Of a stretch of DNA of 64,000 nt, positions 47,771-55,933 are shown piece by piece. The notes beneath the pieces are model-generated. The model worked only from the letters and a program-made list of their open reading frames with translations. It did no database searches and was not told the DNA's origin. Numbering within the stretch: the stretch's first letter is position 1; each line of letters begins with the position of its first letter. This DNA comes from Pseudomonas brassicacearum (GTDB taxonomy: Bacteria > Pseudomonadota > Gammaproteobacteria > Pseudomonadales > Pseudomonadaceae), in contig NZ_MOBK01000006.1 of NCBI RefSeq assembly GCF_003732265.1, forward strand, positions 868,001 to 932,000, given 5' to 3'. Both the position numbers and the translations under genes were made by a program.

Positions 47771-50220
47771 GCCAGCACCTCCAGGTTCTTCACGGGAATG
47801 ACGTCGAATTCTTTCTTCAGCAATGGCTGTGTCAGGCGCTCCTTCCACGGATCCTGCTCGAACGACAGCGAAAATTGCAGCCGGTCATTGAGCGCCTTGC
47901 GCGGTTCCGGGTCTTCCAGCACGGCTTTCTTGATGTGGTCCATGCCGACCCGTTGCAGGTAATGCACGGTGCGTTCGAGGTAGAAGGCTTCTTCGCGATA
48001 GAGCTGCAAGAACGCGCCGTTGTATTCGCGCACCTCTTCAGCGGTTTTCAGCTTGACGAAGAACTCGGCGACTTCGGTTTTGATCCCGCCGTTGCCGCCG
48101 ATGTACATCTCCCAGCCGGAGTCCACACCGATGATGCCGACGTCCTTGATGCCCGCTTCCGAGCAGTTGCGCGGGCAACCGGAGACCGCCAGTTTCACTT
48201 TGTGCGGCGACCACATGTTGAACAGGTCATGCTCCAGTTCGATGCCCAACTGCGTGGAGTTCTGCGTGCCGAAACGGCAGAACTCACTGCCGACGCAGGT
48301 CTTTACGGTGCGGATGGATTTGCCGTAGGCGTGGCCGGACGGCATGTCGAGGTCTTTCCAGACGCCCGGCAGGTCCTGCTTCTTGATCCCCAGCAAGTCG
48401 ATACGTTGACCGCCGGTGACTTTGACCATTGGCACGTTGTACTTGTCGGCGACGTCGGCAATGCGGCGCAATTCCGAAGGGTTGGTCACGCCGCCCCACA
48501 TCCGCGGGACCACCGAGTACGTGCCGTCTTTTTGAATGTTGGCGTGGGCGCGTTCGTTGATCAGGCGCGATTGCGGGTCGTCCTTGGCTTCGCCCGGCCA
48601 AGTGGAAATCAGGTAGTAGTTGAGCGCCGGACGGCAAGTGGCGCAGCCGTTCGGGGTGCGCCAGTTCAGGTAGCTTTGGGTGCCGGCGATGGTGAGCAGA
48701 TGTTGTTCGCGAATGGCCTGGCGGATTTGCCCGTGGTTGAGGTCGCTGCAACCGCAGATGGCTTTTTCGCTTTTTGGCTTCACGTCTGCCGCGCCGCCCA
48801 CGGTGTTGATCAGGATCTGCTCGACGAGGCCGGCGCAGGAACCGCACGAGCTGGCCGCCTTGGTGTGTTTTTTCACCTCGTCGACACTGAACAGCCCGTG
48901 TTCCTGGATTGCCTTGACGATGGTGCCTTTGCACACGCCGTTGCAGCCGCAGACTTCGGCGGTGTCGGCCATGCTCATGGCTTTGTCCTGACCCTGATGT
49001 CCTACGTCGCCCAAAGCGTTTTCACCAAACATCAGGTGATCGCGGATCTCGCCAATGGCGTGATTCTCACGAATCTGCCGGAAATACCAACCGCCATCTG
49101 CCGTATCGCCGTACAGACAGGCGCCGACCAGCACGTCATCCTTGATCACCAGTTTTTTGTAGACCCCACCGATCGGGTCGGAGAGGGTGATGGTTTCTGT
49201 GCCTTCGCCACCCATGAAGTCGCCGGCGGAGAACAGGTCGATACCGGTGACTTTCAATTTGGTCGACGTCACCGAGCCTTGATAGCGGGCGAAGCCCAGT
49301 TGTGCGAGGTGATTGGCGCAAACCTTGGCTTGCTCGAACAGTGGCGCGACCAGGCCGTAGGCGATGCCGCGATGGCTGGCGCACTCACCGATGGCGTAGA
49401 CCCGTGGGTCGTAGGTTTGCATCGTGTCGTTGACCAGAATCCCGCGATTGCAGGGAATGCCGGATTTTTCCGCGAGTTCGGTGTTGGGGCGGATGCCGGC
49501 GGCCATGACCACCAGGTCGGCGGGAATGATGTCGCCATTCTTGAATTCAACCGAGCCGACGCGGCCATTGCCGGCATCGTGCAGGGCGCTGGTTTGTTCG
49601 CACAGGCGAAAGTGCAGGCCGCGTGCTTCAAGGGCTGTTTGCAGCAACTGGCCGCTGGTCTTGTCGAGCTGGCGCTCCAGCAACCATTCGCCGAGGTGCA
49701 CCACGGTCACGTGCATGCCGCGCAGCATCAAGCCGTTTGCGGCTTCGAGGCCGAGCAAGCCGCCGCCGATGACCACGGCGTGCTTGTGGGTCTTGGCGGT
49801 GTTGATCATGGCCTGGGTGTCGGCGATGTCACGGTAGCCGATCACGCCCTGCAAGGTGTTGCCCGGAATCGGCAGGATGAACGGGGTCGAGCCGGTAGCG
49901 ATCAGCAGGCGATCGTATTCGGCCTCGGTGCCGTCTTCGGCGATGACCCGGCGTTTGACCCGATCGATCTCCACCACTTTGCGGTTGAGCAGCAGCTTGA
50001 TGTTGTTATCCAGGTACCAGTCGAGGTCGTTGAGCACGATCTCTTCGAACGTCTGCTCACCGGCCAGGACTGGCGACAACAAAATGCGGTTGTAGTTGGT
50101 GTGGGGTTCGGCGCCGAAGACCGTGATGTCGTACAGCTCGTTGCTCAGCTTGAGCAGTTCTTCCAGGGTGCGAACCCCGGCCATGCCGTTGCCGATCATC
50201 ACCAGTTTTAATTTTTTCAT
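47767..50220 (-). CDS. nirB: Nitrite reductase [NAD(P)H] large subunit NirB
   Basis: 817 residues. It reduces nitrite to ammonium. The N-terminal FAD/NAD module has VMIGNGMAGVRTLEELL and HAVVIGGGLLGLEAANG. Two BFD-like [2Fe-2S] segments follow (CGCNGVCKGTI with SSCGSCAGLVEQ; CGCSDLNHGQIR with CATCRPALNYYL). The C-terminal siroheme/[4Fe-4S] domain shows TCVGSEFCRFGTQNS and SGCPRNCSEAGIKD. It is first in the nirB-nirD-nasC-cobA operon, behind its own sigma-54-like promoter and attenuator leader. Confidence 0.97.
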   Translation of the reverse strand: MKKLKLVMIGNGMAGVRTLEELLKLSNELYDITVFGAEPHTNYNRILLSPVLAGEQTFEEIVLNDLDWYLDNNIKLLLNRKVVEIDRVKRRVIAEDGTEAEYDRLLIATGSTPFILPIPGNTLQGVIGYRDIADTQAMINTAKTHKHAVVIGGGLLGLEAANGLMLRGMHVTVVHLGEWLLERQLDKTSGQLLQTALEARGLHFRLCEQTSALHDAGNGRVGSVEFKNGDIIPADLVVMAAGIRPNTELAEKSGIPCNRGILVNDTMQTYDPRVYAIGECASHRGIAYGLVAPLFEQAKVCANHLAQLGFARYQGSVTSTKLKVTGIDLFSAGDFMGGEGTETITLSDPIGGVYKKLVIKDDVLVGACLYGDTADGGWYFRQIRENHAIGEIRDHLMFGENALGDVGHQGQDKAMSMADTAEVCGCNGVCKGTIVKAIQEHGLFSVDEVKKHTKAASSCGSCAGLVEQILINTVGGAADVKPKSEKAICGCSDLNHGQIRQAIREQHLLTIAGTQSYLNWRTPNGCATCRPALNYYLISTWPGEAKDDPQSRLINERAHANIQKDGTYSVVPRMWGGVTNPSELRRIADVADKYNVPMVKVTGGQRIDLLGIKKQDLPGVWKDLDMPSGHAYGKSIRTVKTCVGSEFCRFGTQNSTQLGIELEHDLFNMWSPHKVKLAVSGCPRNCSEAGIKDVGIIGVDSGWEMYIGGNGGIKTEVAEFFVKLKTAEEVREYNGAFLQLYREEAFYLERTVHYLQRVGMDHIKKAVLEDPEPRKALNDRLQFSLSFEQDPWKERLTQPLLKKEFDVIPVKNLEVLA

Positions 50221-50290
50221 CAGGTTCTCCGGGGAGCCCAGACCCGCCTCATCAGGGCTTCAGGTCTGGCTCGACAAATTTTGCGCAAAC

Positions 50291-50330
50291 AAAAAAAGGC
50301 GTCCCGCTAGTTGCCTAGCGAGGACGCCTT
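50291..50330 (-). terminator. Attenuator terminator in the nirB leader
   Basis: On the minus strand a long stem (AAGGCGTCCTCGCTAG with CTAGCGGGACGCCTT, loop GCAA, one bulge) is followed by seven T, 70 bases before the nirB start. Its 5' arm overlaps the third hexaloop hairpin, so the two structures exclude each other. Confidence 0.88.
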
Positions 50331-50380
50331 TGTCCTGGTCCCGTTCTCTCGGGAAGCGCAGCCTTCATCGTTGAAGGCTG
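50321..50380 (-). promoter_or_regulatory. ANTAR-type antiterminator element with three hexaloops (nirB leader)
   Basis: Reading the minus strand, three hairpins with six-base loops occur in order: CAGCCTTC-AACGAT-GAAGGCTG (50359-50380), TCCCG-AGAGAA-CGGGA (50339-50354) and AGGAC-AAAGGC-GTCCT (50321-50336). Every loop has A at position 1 and G at position 4, the known ANTAR recognition rule. The last hairpin competes with the terminator. NasT, encoded at 53902-54477, is the expected binder. Confidence 0.8.
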
Positions 50381-50406
50381 GGCTTTATGTGTGGTGGAAA
50401 GGGTAA

Positions 50407-50423
50407 TGCAGTGGTTGTGCCAA
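50407..50423 (-). promoter_or_regulatory. Sigma-54 (RpoN)-type promoter of nirB
   Basis: Minus strand TTGGCACAACCACTGCA has GG and GC ten bases apart, close to the consensus TGGCAC-N5-TTGCA. Transcription would start near 50396, 16 bases before the first hexaloop hairpin. Confidence 0.75.
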
Positions 50424-50527
50424 GTGCTTCAGGTGGCCGGATTTACTGGGTTCGGTCGAAAATTTGGAGTGTGAAAAAAGTGTTTTTGCACCGAATCAAT
50501 GCGCGATGCCCGCAATTGGCGCGGCTT

Positions 50528-50662
50528 CTGTAGCAGCTGGCGAAGCCTGCGTTCGGCTGCGCAGCAGTCGCAATTTCAGGCAACGCGGTTTTCCAGATGT
50601 ATCGTGCATGCAGGTTTGACGACTGCTGCGCAGCCGAACGCAGGCTTCGCCAGCTGCTACAG
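50528..50662. repeat. Long perfect inverted repeat (43-bp arms)
   Basis: Arms at 50528-50570 and 50620-50662 are perfect reverse complements, beginning CTGTAGCAGCTGGCGAAGCC, with a 49-base spacer. A related element is at 56956-57104. It sits between the kinase gene and nirB. No coding capacity is seen. Confidence 0.9.
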
Positions 50663-50672
50663 GGGATTTGTA

Positions 50673-52343
50673 TCAACCATGAAATACAAGAACCAGCAGC
50701 ACCAGATTCAGCAGCAATGACATCAGCGCCAATGTCCGCCAAACCTTCAACGGCTCACGCTCCATCAAAGGTCTGGGCCGCGTGCTCAAGCTGCGTCGCT
50801 CGCCCTGTTCCAGCACCAGCAACCATTCTTCCGCCGTTTCAAACCGCTGACCCGGATCCGCCACAACGGCACGCTCCAGGCATTGCGCAATCCATTCCGG
50901 TAAATCTGGCCGATAGCGGCTGGCGCTGACCGGTACACCAAACCGTGGTCGCTGGAACGCTTCGATTTCGCCGTAGGGATAATGCCCGGTCAGCAGGAAA
51001 TACAGGGTCACGCCCACCGCGTACAGATCCTGTTGCGGGGTCGGGATGTCCCCGTGAAAGGCTTCCGGTGCAATGTAACTGGGCGTTCCAGGCAGGGCAG
51101 AGGCTTGATCCTCGGACAGGCCGGGGCAATACGCGAGGCCGAAGTCCAGCAGGCGCAATTCGCCGTCGTCACCCAGAAGCAGGTTTTCCGGCTTGATGTC
51201 GCGGTGCAGAATCTGCCGTCGATGCAACAGGCCAACCGCCCGAAGCAGGCGCTCGGCCAGATCTTGCCACTGCGCCAATGGCAAAGGTCCGACACTGGCG
51301 TGCAGGTCTGCCAGCGTCGTTCCGGAATAGTCGCGCATCACGTAGTACAAATGCTGACGCTGACTGGCGGCATGGACTTCAGGAAAGTGCCGTCCGGCCA
51401 CGCGCTTGAGAAACCATTCTTCCGACAGCAACGCTTGCCCTGCCAGATGATCGTCGTGCAGCGCGGCGGGCAAGGTTTTCAACAGCCAGGGTTGCTGTTG
51501 TCCGTCGCAAACCCGATACAGCAGCGATTGCTGGCTCTGGCCGAGTATCCCTTCAACGTGCCAGCCTTCGAAGAATTGACCGGGTTTCAGCGCCGGTGGC
51601 AATGGCCATTGCTGTAAATGAATCAGCGCATCGCCAATGCTTGTTTCACCCAGGGCATCGACTCGCACCAGCAAGGCACTTGCGTTGTCCTGGCTGCCGG
51701 CCAAGTGCGCAGCGTTGACGAGGGTCTGTGCTGCGCTGTCCAGATCGGGTTGATCCCGCAAAATGGCGGCAATAGCGGTGTCACCGAGCACGGCCCAGAT
51801 GCCGTCGCTGAGCAGCACGAAACTTTCATTCAGGCGCAGTTCGCCATCGAGAAAATCCAGCACCAGATGCTGATCCAGGCCCAGTGCCCGTTTCAGCACA
51901 TGCTGCATGCCCGGCTGGTCCCAGACATGATCCTCGCTGACGCGCTGCAACTGATCCGCATGCCAGCGATACACCCGGCAATCGCCGACATGGGCCAGGG
52001 TAAAACGCCGGCCGCGCATGACCAACGCACTGACCGTGGTCAGCAGCGGTTGCCCGCCACCATTGGCCTGCAGCCAGCGATTTTGCGCCAGCAGCAGGCG
52101 GTCCAATGCTTGCGCGACACCCCAGGTTTCCGGGGTGGCGTAATAGTCCAGCGCCAGCGCCTGCAGGGTCGAACGGGCGGCGAGACCGCCGTCGGCGCAT
52201 TGGCTGACGCCGTCGGCAATGGCAAACAAGTAACCTTTGCTGGCCGCCAACGCCGGGGCGGGCGTCACGAGGCGCAGGGCGTCCTGGTTTTCCTCGCGCG
52301 GGCCAATGGCGCTGGCTTCGGCAAAGCTCAGTTGCAGGCTCAT
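50673..52343 (-). CDS. Bifunctional PP2C phosphatase / Ser-Thr protein kinase, membrane-anchored
   Basis: 556 residues. Residues 1-235 form a PP2C domain (NQDALRL, FAIADGVSQC, LLSDGIWAVL). Residues 260-525 are a Hanks-type kinase with the catalytic HRDIKPENLLLGDD and DFGLAYCPG and an activation segment ending GTPSYIAPEAF. One C-terminal helix (LALMSLLLNLVLLVLVFHG) anchors it in the inner membrane. It lies eight bases after nasA, so it is part of the nitrate transporter transcript. Its target is unknown. Confidence 0.92.
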   Translation of the reverse strand: MSLQLSFAEASAIGPREENQDALRLVTPAPALAASKGYLFAIADGVSQCADGGLAARSTLQALALDYYATPETWGVAQALDRLLLAQNRWLQANGGGQPLLTTVSALVMRGRRFTLAHVGDCRVYRWHADQLQRVSEDHVWDQPGMQHVLKRALGLDQHLVLDFLDGELRLNESFVLLSDGIWAVLGDTAIAAILRDQPDLDSAAQTLVNAAHLAGSQDNASALLVRVDALGETSIGDALIHLQQWPLPPALKPGQFFEGWHVEGILGQSQQSLLYRVCDGQQQPWLLKTLPAALHDDHLAGQALLSEEWFLKRVAGRHFPEVHAASQRQHLYYVMRDYSGTTLADLHASVGPLPLAQWQDLAERLLRAVGLLHRRQILHRDIKPENLLLGDDGELRLLDFGLAYCPGLSEDQASALPGTPSYIAPEAFHGDIPTPQQDLYAVGVTLYFLLTGHYPYGEIEAFQRPRFGVPVSASRYRPDLPEWIAQCLERAVVADPGQRFETAEEWLLVLEQGERRSLSTRPRPLMEREPLKVWRTLALMSLLLNLVLLVLVFHG

Positions 52344-52350
52344 TGAGGCC

Positions 52351-53562
52351 TCAGACCCGCGCCGCCGTCACCGCGGCCGAACCCCAGGTGGTTCTCCAGC
52401 GACGTTTGACCCCGTGCAGACCGAACCAGGCGAGGACGCCGAGGCTGGCGAACAACCACAAGGCCAATTGATAGCTGCCGGTGCTCTGCTTGATCGCGCC
52501 CATGCCTGCCGCCAGCGCAAAACCACCGATGCCGCCGGCCATGCCGATCAAACCGGTCATCACGCCGATCTCGCGACGAAAACGCTGCGGCACCAACTGG
52601 AACACCGCGCCGTTGCCTGCGCCCAAACCGAGCATGGTGCAGACGAAAAGCGCCAGCGCCGCGTAGGAACTTGGCAGATTGAAACCCACCGCCGCAATGC
52701 AGATCGCCGCCACCGTGTACATCGCCAGCAGCGTGCGTATCCCGCCGAAACGGTCCGCCAGCGCACCACCCAATGGGCGCATCAGGCTGCCACCGAACAC
52801 ACAGGCCGCCGTGTAGTAACCGGCCGTCACCGGGCTCAGGCCGTATTGGTCGTTGAAGTAGCCGGGCAGGGCGCTGGCCAGGCCGATGAAGCCGCCGAAG
52901 GTCACGCTGTAGAAAAACATGAACCACCAGCTGTCGCGATCACCGAGGGCCTTGAAGTAGTCGGCCATCGACTTGGCTTTCGGCCGCTCCGGCGCATTTT
53001 TCGCCAGCCAGGCGAAAACGATAATTGTCAGGATCAGCGGGATCAGGGCGAAGCCGAACACGTTGCTCCAGCCGAACGCGGCGGCCAATACCGGCGCAAT
53101 CAGAGCGGCAAGCACGGTGCCCGAGTTGCCGGCACCGGCGATGCCCATGGCTTTGCCTTGATGCTGTGGCGGATACCACTGCGAGGCCAGTGGCAGGGCG
53201 ACGGCGAAGGACGCACCGGCCATGCCGAGAAACAGGCCCAGCACCAGCGCTTGTTCGTAGCTATGGATGCCGAGCTTCCAGGCGCCGAACAGCGCGCAGA
53301 TGACGATCACCTGGCCGATCAGCCCGGCGGTTTTTGGCGACAGACGATCCGCTAGCATGCCCATGATAAAACGCAGCACGGCCCCGGCCAGGATTGGCGT
53401 AGCCACCACCAGCCCGCGTTGTTGGGTGGTCAGGTGCAGGTCGGCGGCGATCTGCACGGCCAGTGGGCCGAGCAGGTACCAGACCATGAAGCTCAGGTCG
53501 AAATAGAGGAAGGCCGCAAACAGTGTCGGCGTATGGCCGGATTTCCAGAAGCTTGTATTCAT
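52351..53562 (-). CDS. nasA: Nitrate/nitrite transporter NasA (MFS, NNP family)
   Basis: 403 residues from MNTSFWKSGHTPTLFAAF; 13 upstream in-frame codons are excluded. It has about twelve membrane helices. The NNP nitrate signature GIAGAGNSGTVLAALIAP is near residue 135 and the second, GLGAGNGAVFQLVP, near residue 310. Co-transcribed with the kinase gene. The leader has a sigma-54-like promoter and an ANTAR-type attenuator. The name follows the P. aeruginosa convention; in other genera nasA means the reductase. Confidence 0.93.
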   Translation of the reverse strand: MNTSFWKSGHTPTLFAAFLYFDLSFMVWYLLGPLAVQIAADLHLTTQQRGLVVATPILAGAVLRFIMGMLADRLSPKTAGLIGQVIVICALFGAWKLGIHSYEQALVLGLFLGMAGASFAVALPLASQWYPPQHQGKAMGIAGAGNSGTVLAALIAPVLAAAFGWSNVFGFALIPLILTIIVFAWLAKNAPERPKAKSMADYFKALGDRDSWWFMFFYSVTFGGFIGLASALPGYFNDQYGLSPVTAGYYTAACVFGGSLMRPLGGALADRFGGIRTLLAMYTVAAICIAAVGFNLPSSYAALALFVCTMLGLGAGNGAVFQLVPQRFRREIGVMTGLIGMAGGIGGFALAAGMGAIKQSTGSYQLALWLFASLGVLAWFGLHGVKRRWRTTWGSAAVTAARV

Positions 53563-53662
53563 CGCGCACCTCAGCTGTGAAGAGTCTCGAGAAGGAGTCA
53601 TGAGCTAGCAGGTGGGGCGCCTGTGGGCCGCACCACCGGCCCCGGGCTGTGGGGCCAAAACG

Positions 53663-53711
53663 AAAAAACGCCGCTACCGGATTCGCCAAGGGCAAATGAG
53701 GTGAGCGACGT
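53663..53711 (-). terminator. Attenuator terminator in the nasA leader
   Basis: Minus strand ACGTCGCT pairs with AGCGGCGT (one G-T pair), followed by TTTTTT, about 100 bases before the nasA start. Its 5' arm overlaps the second hexaloop hairpin. Confidence 0.8.
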
Positions 53712-53746
53712 CTTTGTCGTAGGTGGGGCAACCGCCGTTGGTTACC
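53706..53746 (-). promoter_or_regulatory. ANTAR-type antiterminator element (two hexaloops, nasA leader)
   Basis: On the minus strand GGTAACC-AACGGC-GGTTGCC (53727-53746) is followed by CGAC-AAAGAC-GTCG (53706-53719). Both six-base loops have A1 and G4, the ANTAR rule. The second hairpin shares bases with the terminator 5' arm, the classic exclusive arrangement. The expected binder is NasT. Confidence 0.82.
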
Positions 53747-53760
53747 TGTGGTGATTACTT

Positions 53761-53777
53761 AGCCAGATTTGTGCCAA
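53761..53777 (-). promoter_or_regulatory. Sigma-54 (RpoN)-type promoter of nasA
   Basis: Minus strand TTGGCACAAATCTGGCT has the GG-N10-GC spacing. The predicted start, near 53750, falls four bases before the first leader hairpin. Confidence 0.7.
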
Positions 53778-53798
53778 CAGTTCAGGACCGAGTCGCGG

Positions 53799-53884
53799 CC
53801 CTTCGCGAGCAAGCCCGCTCCCACATTTGATCTGCGTCGTACACAAATCAAATGTGGGAGCGGGCTTGCTCGCGAAGGGGCCCT
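53799..53884. repeat. REP doublet
   Basis: CCCTTCGCGAGCAAGCCCGC and the inverted GCGGGCTTGCTCGCGAAGGG, between nasT and the nasA promoter. The arms extend beyond the core to about 35 bases. Confidence 0.88.
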
Positions 53885-53901
53885 CAAAGGCACCACAAAT
53901 T

Positions 53902-54477
53902 TCAGCCAAGCAACTCACTCATGGCAATAATCTGCTCTGCCACCTGGATCAATTTCTGCTGCCGACTCATCGCCTGGCGGCGCATCAGGGTGTAGGCCTC
54001 TTCCTCATTGCAGTTCTTCATCTTCATCAACAGCCCCTTGGCCAGCTCTATGCGCTTGCGCTCGGCCAGTTGCTGGTCGCGGGCGTGCAACTGGGCGCGC
54101 AGGGCCTGGTCACTTTCAAAGCGCGCCATGGCCACGTCGAGAATCGGCTGCAGGCGCTGTGCGTGAATGCCTTCGACGATGTAGGCGCTGACCCCGGACT
54201 TGATCGCCTGACGCATCACGCCGGGGTCGTGTTCATCGGTAAACATCACAATCGGTCGTGGCTGGTCGCGGCTCACCAGCACCACTTGTTCCAGCACATC
54301 GCGGCTCGGTGACTCGGTATCGATCAGGATCACGTCCGGACGCACCGTTTCGACGCGTTCGGGCAGGTCGATGGTCAGGCCCGATTCGTCGATCACCTCG
54401 AACCCGGCTTCGGTCAGGGCGGCTTTCAGTCGACCGACTTTCTTCGCGGTGTCGTTGATCAGCAGGATACGCAGCAT
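53902..54477 (-). CDS. nasT: ANTAR-domain response regulator NasT
   Basis: 191 residues with AGGAGACTGC before the ATG. A receiver-like domain (residues 1-125) has the acidic DTESPSRDVLEQ region. The C-terminal ANTAR domain contains LAERKRIELAKGLLMKMKN and EEEAYTLMRRQAMSRQQKL, the RNA-binding three-helix bundle. It promotes antitermination in the nas leaders and is held off by NasS until nitrate is sensed (known in related systems). It follows nasS by 15 bases. Confidence 0.93.
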   Translation of the reverse strand: MLRILLINDTAKKVGRLKAALTEAGFEVIDESGLTIDLPERVETVRPDVILIDTESPSRDVLEQVVLVSRDQPRPIVMFTDEHDPGVMRQAIKSGVSAYIVEGIHAQRLQPILDVAMARFESDQALRAQLHARDQQLAERKRIELAKGLLMKMKNCNEEEAYTLMRRQAMSRQQKLIQVAEQIIAMSELLG

Positions 54478-54492
54478 GTTCGCAGTCTCCTG

Positions 54493-55704
54493 TCAGCGCT
54501 GGGCGAATCGGTGCGAGCTGTCGCTCAGGGCGTGCAACTTGAAGCTGCGGGCATAGCCGGCCGGGTCGGAACCGTCCCAGACTTTGCCGTCGATCAACTG
54601 GCTGCTGCGCATGTCCTGCCCCCGAATATCGACACCGACGGCACTGGCGGCTTCGCGGTACAGGTCCAGTTGCTGGACCTGACGGGCCACGCCAAGGTAA
54701 TCCGGGTCGTCGCGCAACAAGCCCCAGCGCCTGAACTGCGTCATGAACCACATGCCATCGGACAGGTACGGCACGTTGACCTCGCCGCCCGCATGGAAGC
54801 GCAACGCGTGCGGGTCCTGCCAGCGATGGCCCAGACCGTCGGCGTAATCGCCCAGCAGGCGCGGTTCGATGCAGTCGAGGGGGGCGTCGAGGTAGTCCGG
54901 CGCGCTCAACAGTTGTGCGGTGCTGCGGCGGTTTTCCGTGCTTTGTTCAATGAACCGGCTGGCTTCCAGGATCGCCATGACCAAGGCCCGTGCGGTGTTG
55001 GGGTACTGCTCGACAAACGTACGGGTGCAACCGAGGACTTTTTCCGGGTGATCGGGCCAGATGGTCTGGGTGGTCGCCAGGGTAAAGCCGAGATTCTGTT
55101 GCACCGCGCTGGCGGACCACGGCTCACCTACACAAAAGCCATCGATACGCCCCGCTTGCAGGTGCGCGACCATTTGCGGCGGCGGTACCACGACGCTGTC
55201 GACATCCTGCAACGGATGAATGCCCTGACTCGCCAGCCAGTAATACAGCCACATGGCGTGGGTGCCGGTCGGAAAGGTCTGGGCGAAGGTGAGTTTCGGG
55301 CGAGTTTGGTGCACGTGGCGGTCGAGTGCATCAGGACTGGTCACGCCCAGCGCCTGCAAACCGTGGGAGAGATTGATGCTCTGGCCATTCTGGTTCAGGC
55401 CCATCAGCACGGCCATGTCGGTCGAGGCCACGCCGCCGATGCCCAGATGGACGGCATAAATCAGGCCGTACAGGCTGTGGGCGGCGTCGAGTTCGCCGCT
55501 GACCAGTTTGTCCCGCAGGTTGGCCCAGGACGACTGGCGCTTGAGGTTCAGGGTCAGGCCGTAAGGCTGGGCGAACCCCTGAGTGGCGGCGACCACCACC
55601 GAGGCGCAATCGCTCAGGGCCATGAAGCCGAGGTTGATGTCGGTCTTTTCCGGGGCATCGCTGCCATTGACCCATGCCAGGGGGTTGGCTGGAACTTCAA
55701 TCAT
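54493..55704 (-). CDS. nasS: Nitrate-sensing protein NasS (NrtA-like)
   Basis: 403 residues from MIEVPANPLAWVNGSDAPEK. It is an NrtA/CmpA-type ligand-binding fold without a signal peptide, so it is cytosolic, as expected of a sensor and not a transporter subunit. Marks include INLGFMALSDCASVVVA, GELDAAHSLYGLIYAVHLG and GRIDGFCVGEPWSASAV. A long in-frame extension upstream crosses the leader terminator and is excluded. It probably forms the NasS-NasT complex. Confidence 0.93.
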   Translation of the reverse strand: MIEVPANPLAWVNGSDAPEKTDINLGFMALSDCASVVVAATQGFAQPYGLTLNLKRQSSWANLRDKLVSGELDAAHSLYGLIYAVHLGIGGVASTDMAVLMGLNQNGQSINLSHGLQALGVTSPDALDRHVHQTRPKLTFAQTFPTGTHAMWLYYWLASQGIHPLQDVDSVVVPPPQMVAHLQAGRIDGFCVGEPWSASAVQQNLGFTLATTQTIWPDHPEKVLGCTRTFVEQYPNTARALVMAILEASRFIEQSTENRRSTAQLLSAPDYLDAPLDCIEPRLLGDYADGLGHRWQDPHALRFHAGGEVNVPYLSDGMWFMTQFRRWGLLRDDPDYLGVARQVQQLDLYREAASAVGVDIRGQDMRSSQLIDGKVWDGSDPAGYARSFKLHALSDSSHRFAQR

Positions 55705-55721
55705 CGTTAAGCACCTTGCGT

Positions 55722-55772
55722 AAAAAAACGCCGTACCGGGCATCTTGCCAGAGCAAGGGCCAGTGACGACGC
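55722..55772 (-). terminator. Attenuator terminator in the nasS leader
   Basis: On the minus strand GCGTCGT, ACTGG and CTTGC pair in turn with GCAAG, CCGGT and ACGGCGT to form one long imperfect hairpin (loop TCTG), then seven T, 18 bases before the nasS ATG. It lies between the predicted promoter and the gene, so it can only act as an attenuator. Confidence 0.7.
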
Positions 55773-55825
55773 CGTTGTCTTTCGACCCATTGCGCCTTTG
55801 GCATGAGTGCTGATACCGATGGCGG

Positions 55826-55841
55826 TGCAAGGCATATGCCA
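55826..55841 (-). promoter_or_regulatory. Sigma-54 (RpoN)-type promoter of nasST
   Basis: Minus strand TGGCATATGCCTTGCA has GG-N10-GC spacing and a full TTGCA -12 element. Transcription would start near 55815, giving a leader of about 110 bases. Confidence 0.7.
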
Positions 55842-55933
55842 TCGCTCGCTGATTTTGTCGCGCGCCTCGCCTGCGGCCCCGATGCGCGGCTATAATTGCC
55901 GCCACTTTTCGTAGCCCAGAGTCAAACCCGCCC

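Noticed and set aside
47746..50211. 821-codon open frame opposite nirB
   Set aside because: High-GC antisense shadow of a strongly conserved gene; no motifs, and it would cover the whole NirB coding region.
55765..55800. Canonical two-hexaloop ANTAR element in the nasS leader
   Set aside because: Only a three-base stem around loop AACGGC fits the A1/G4 rule, and no convincing first hairpin was found; reported as an attenuator only.
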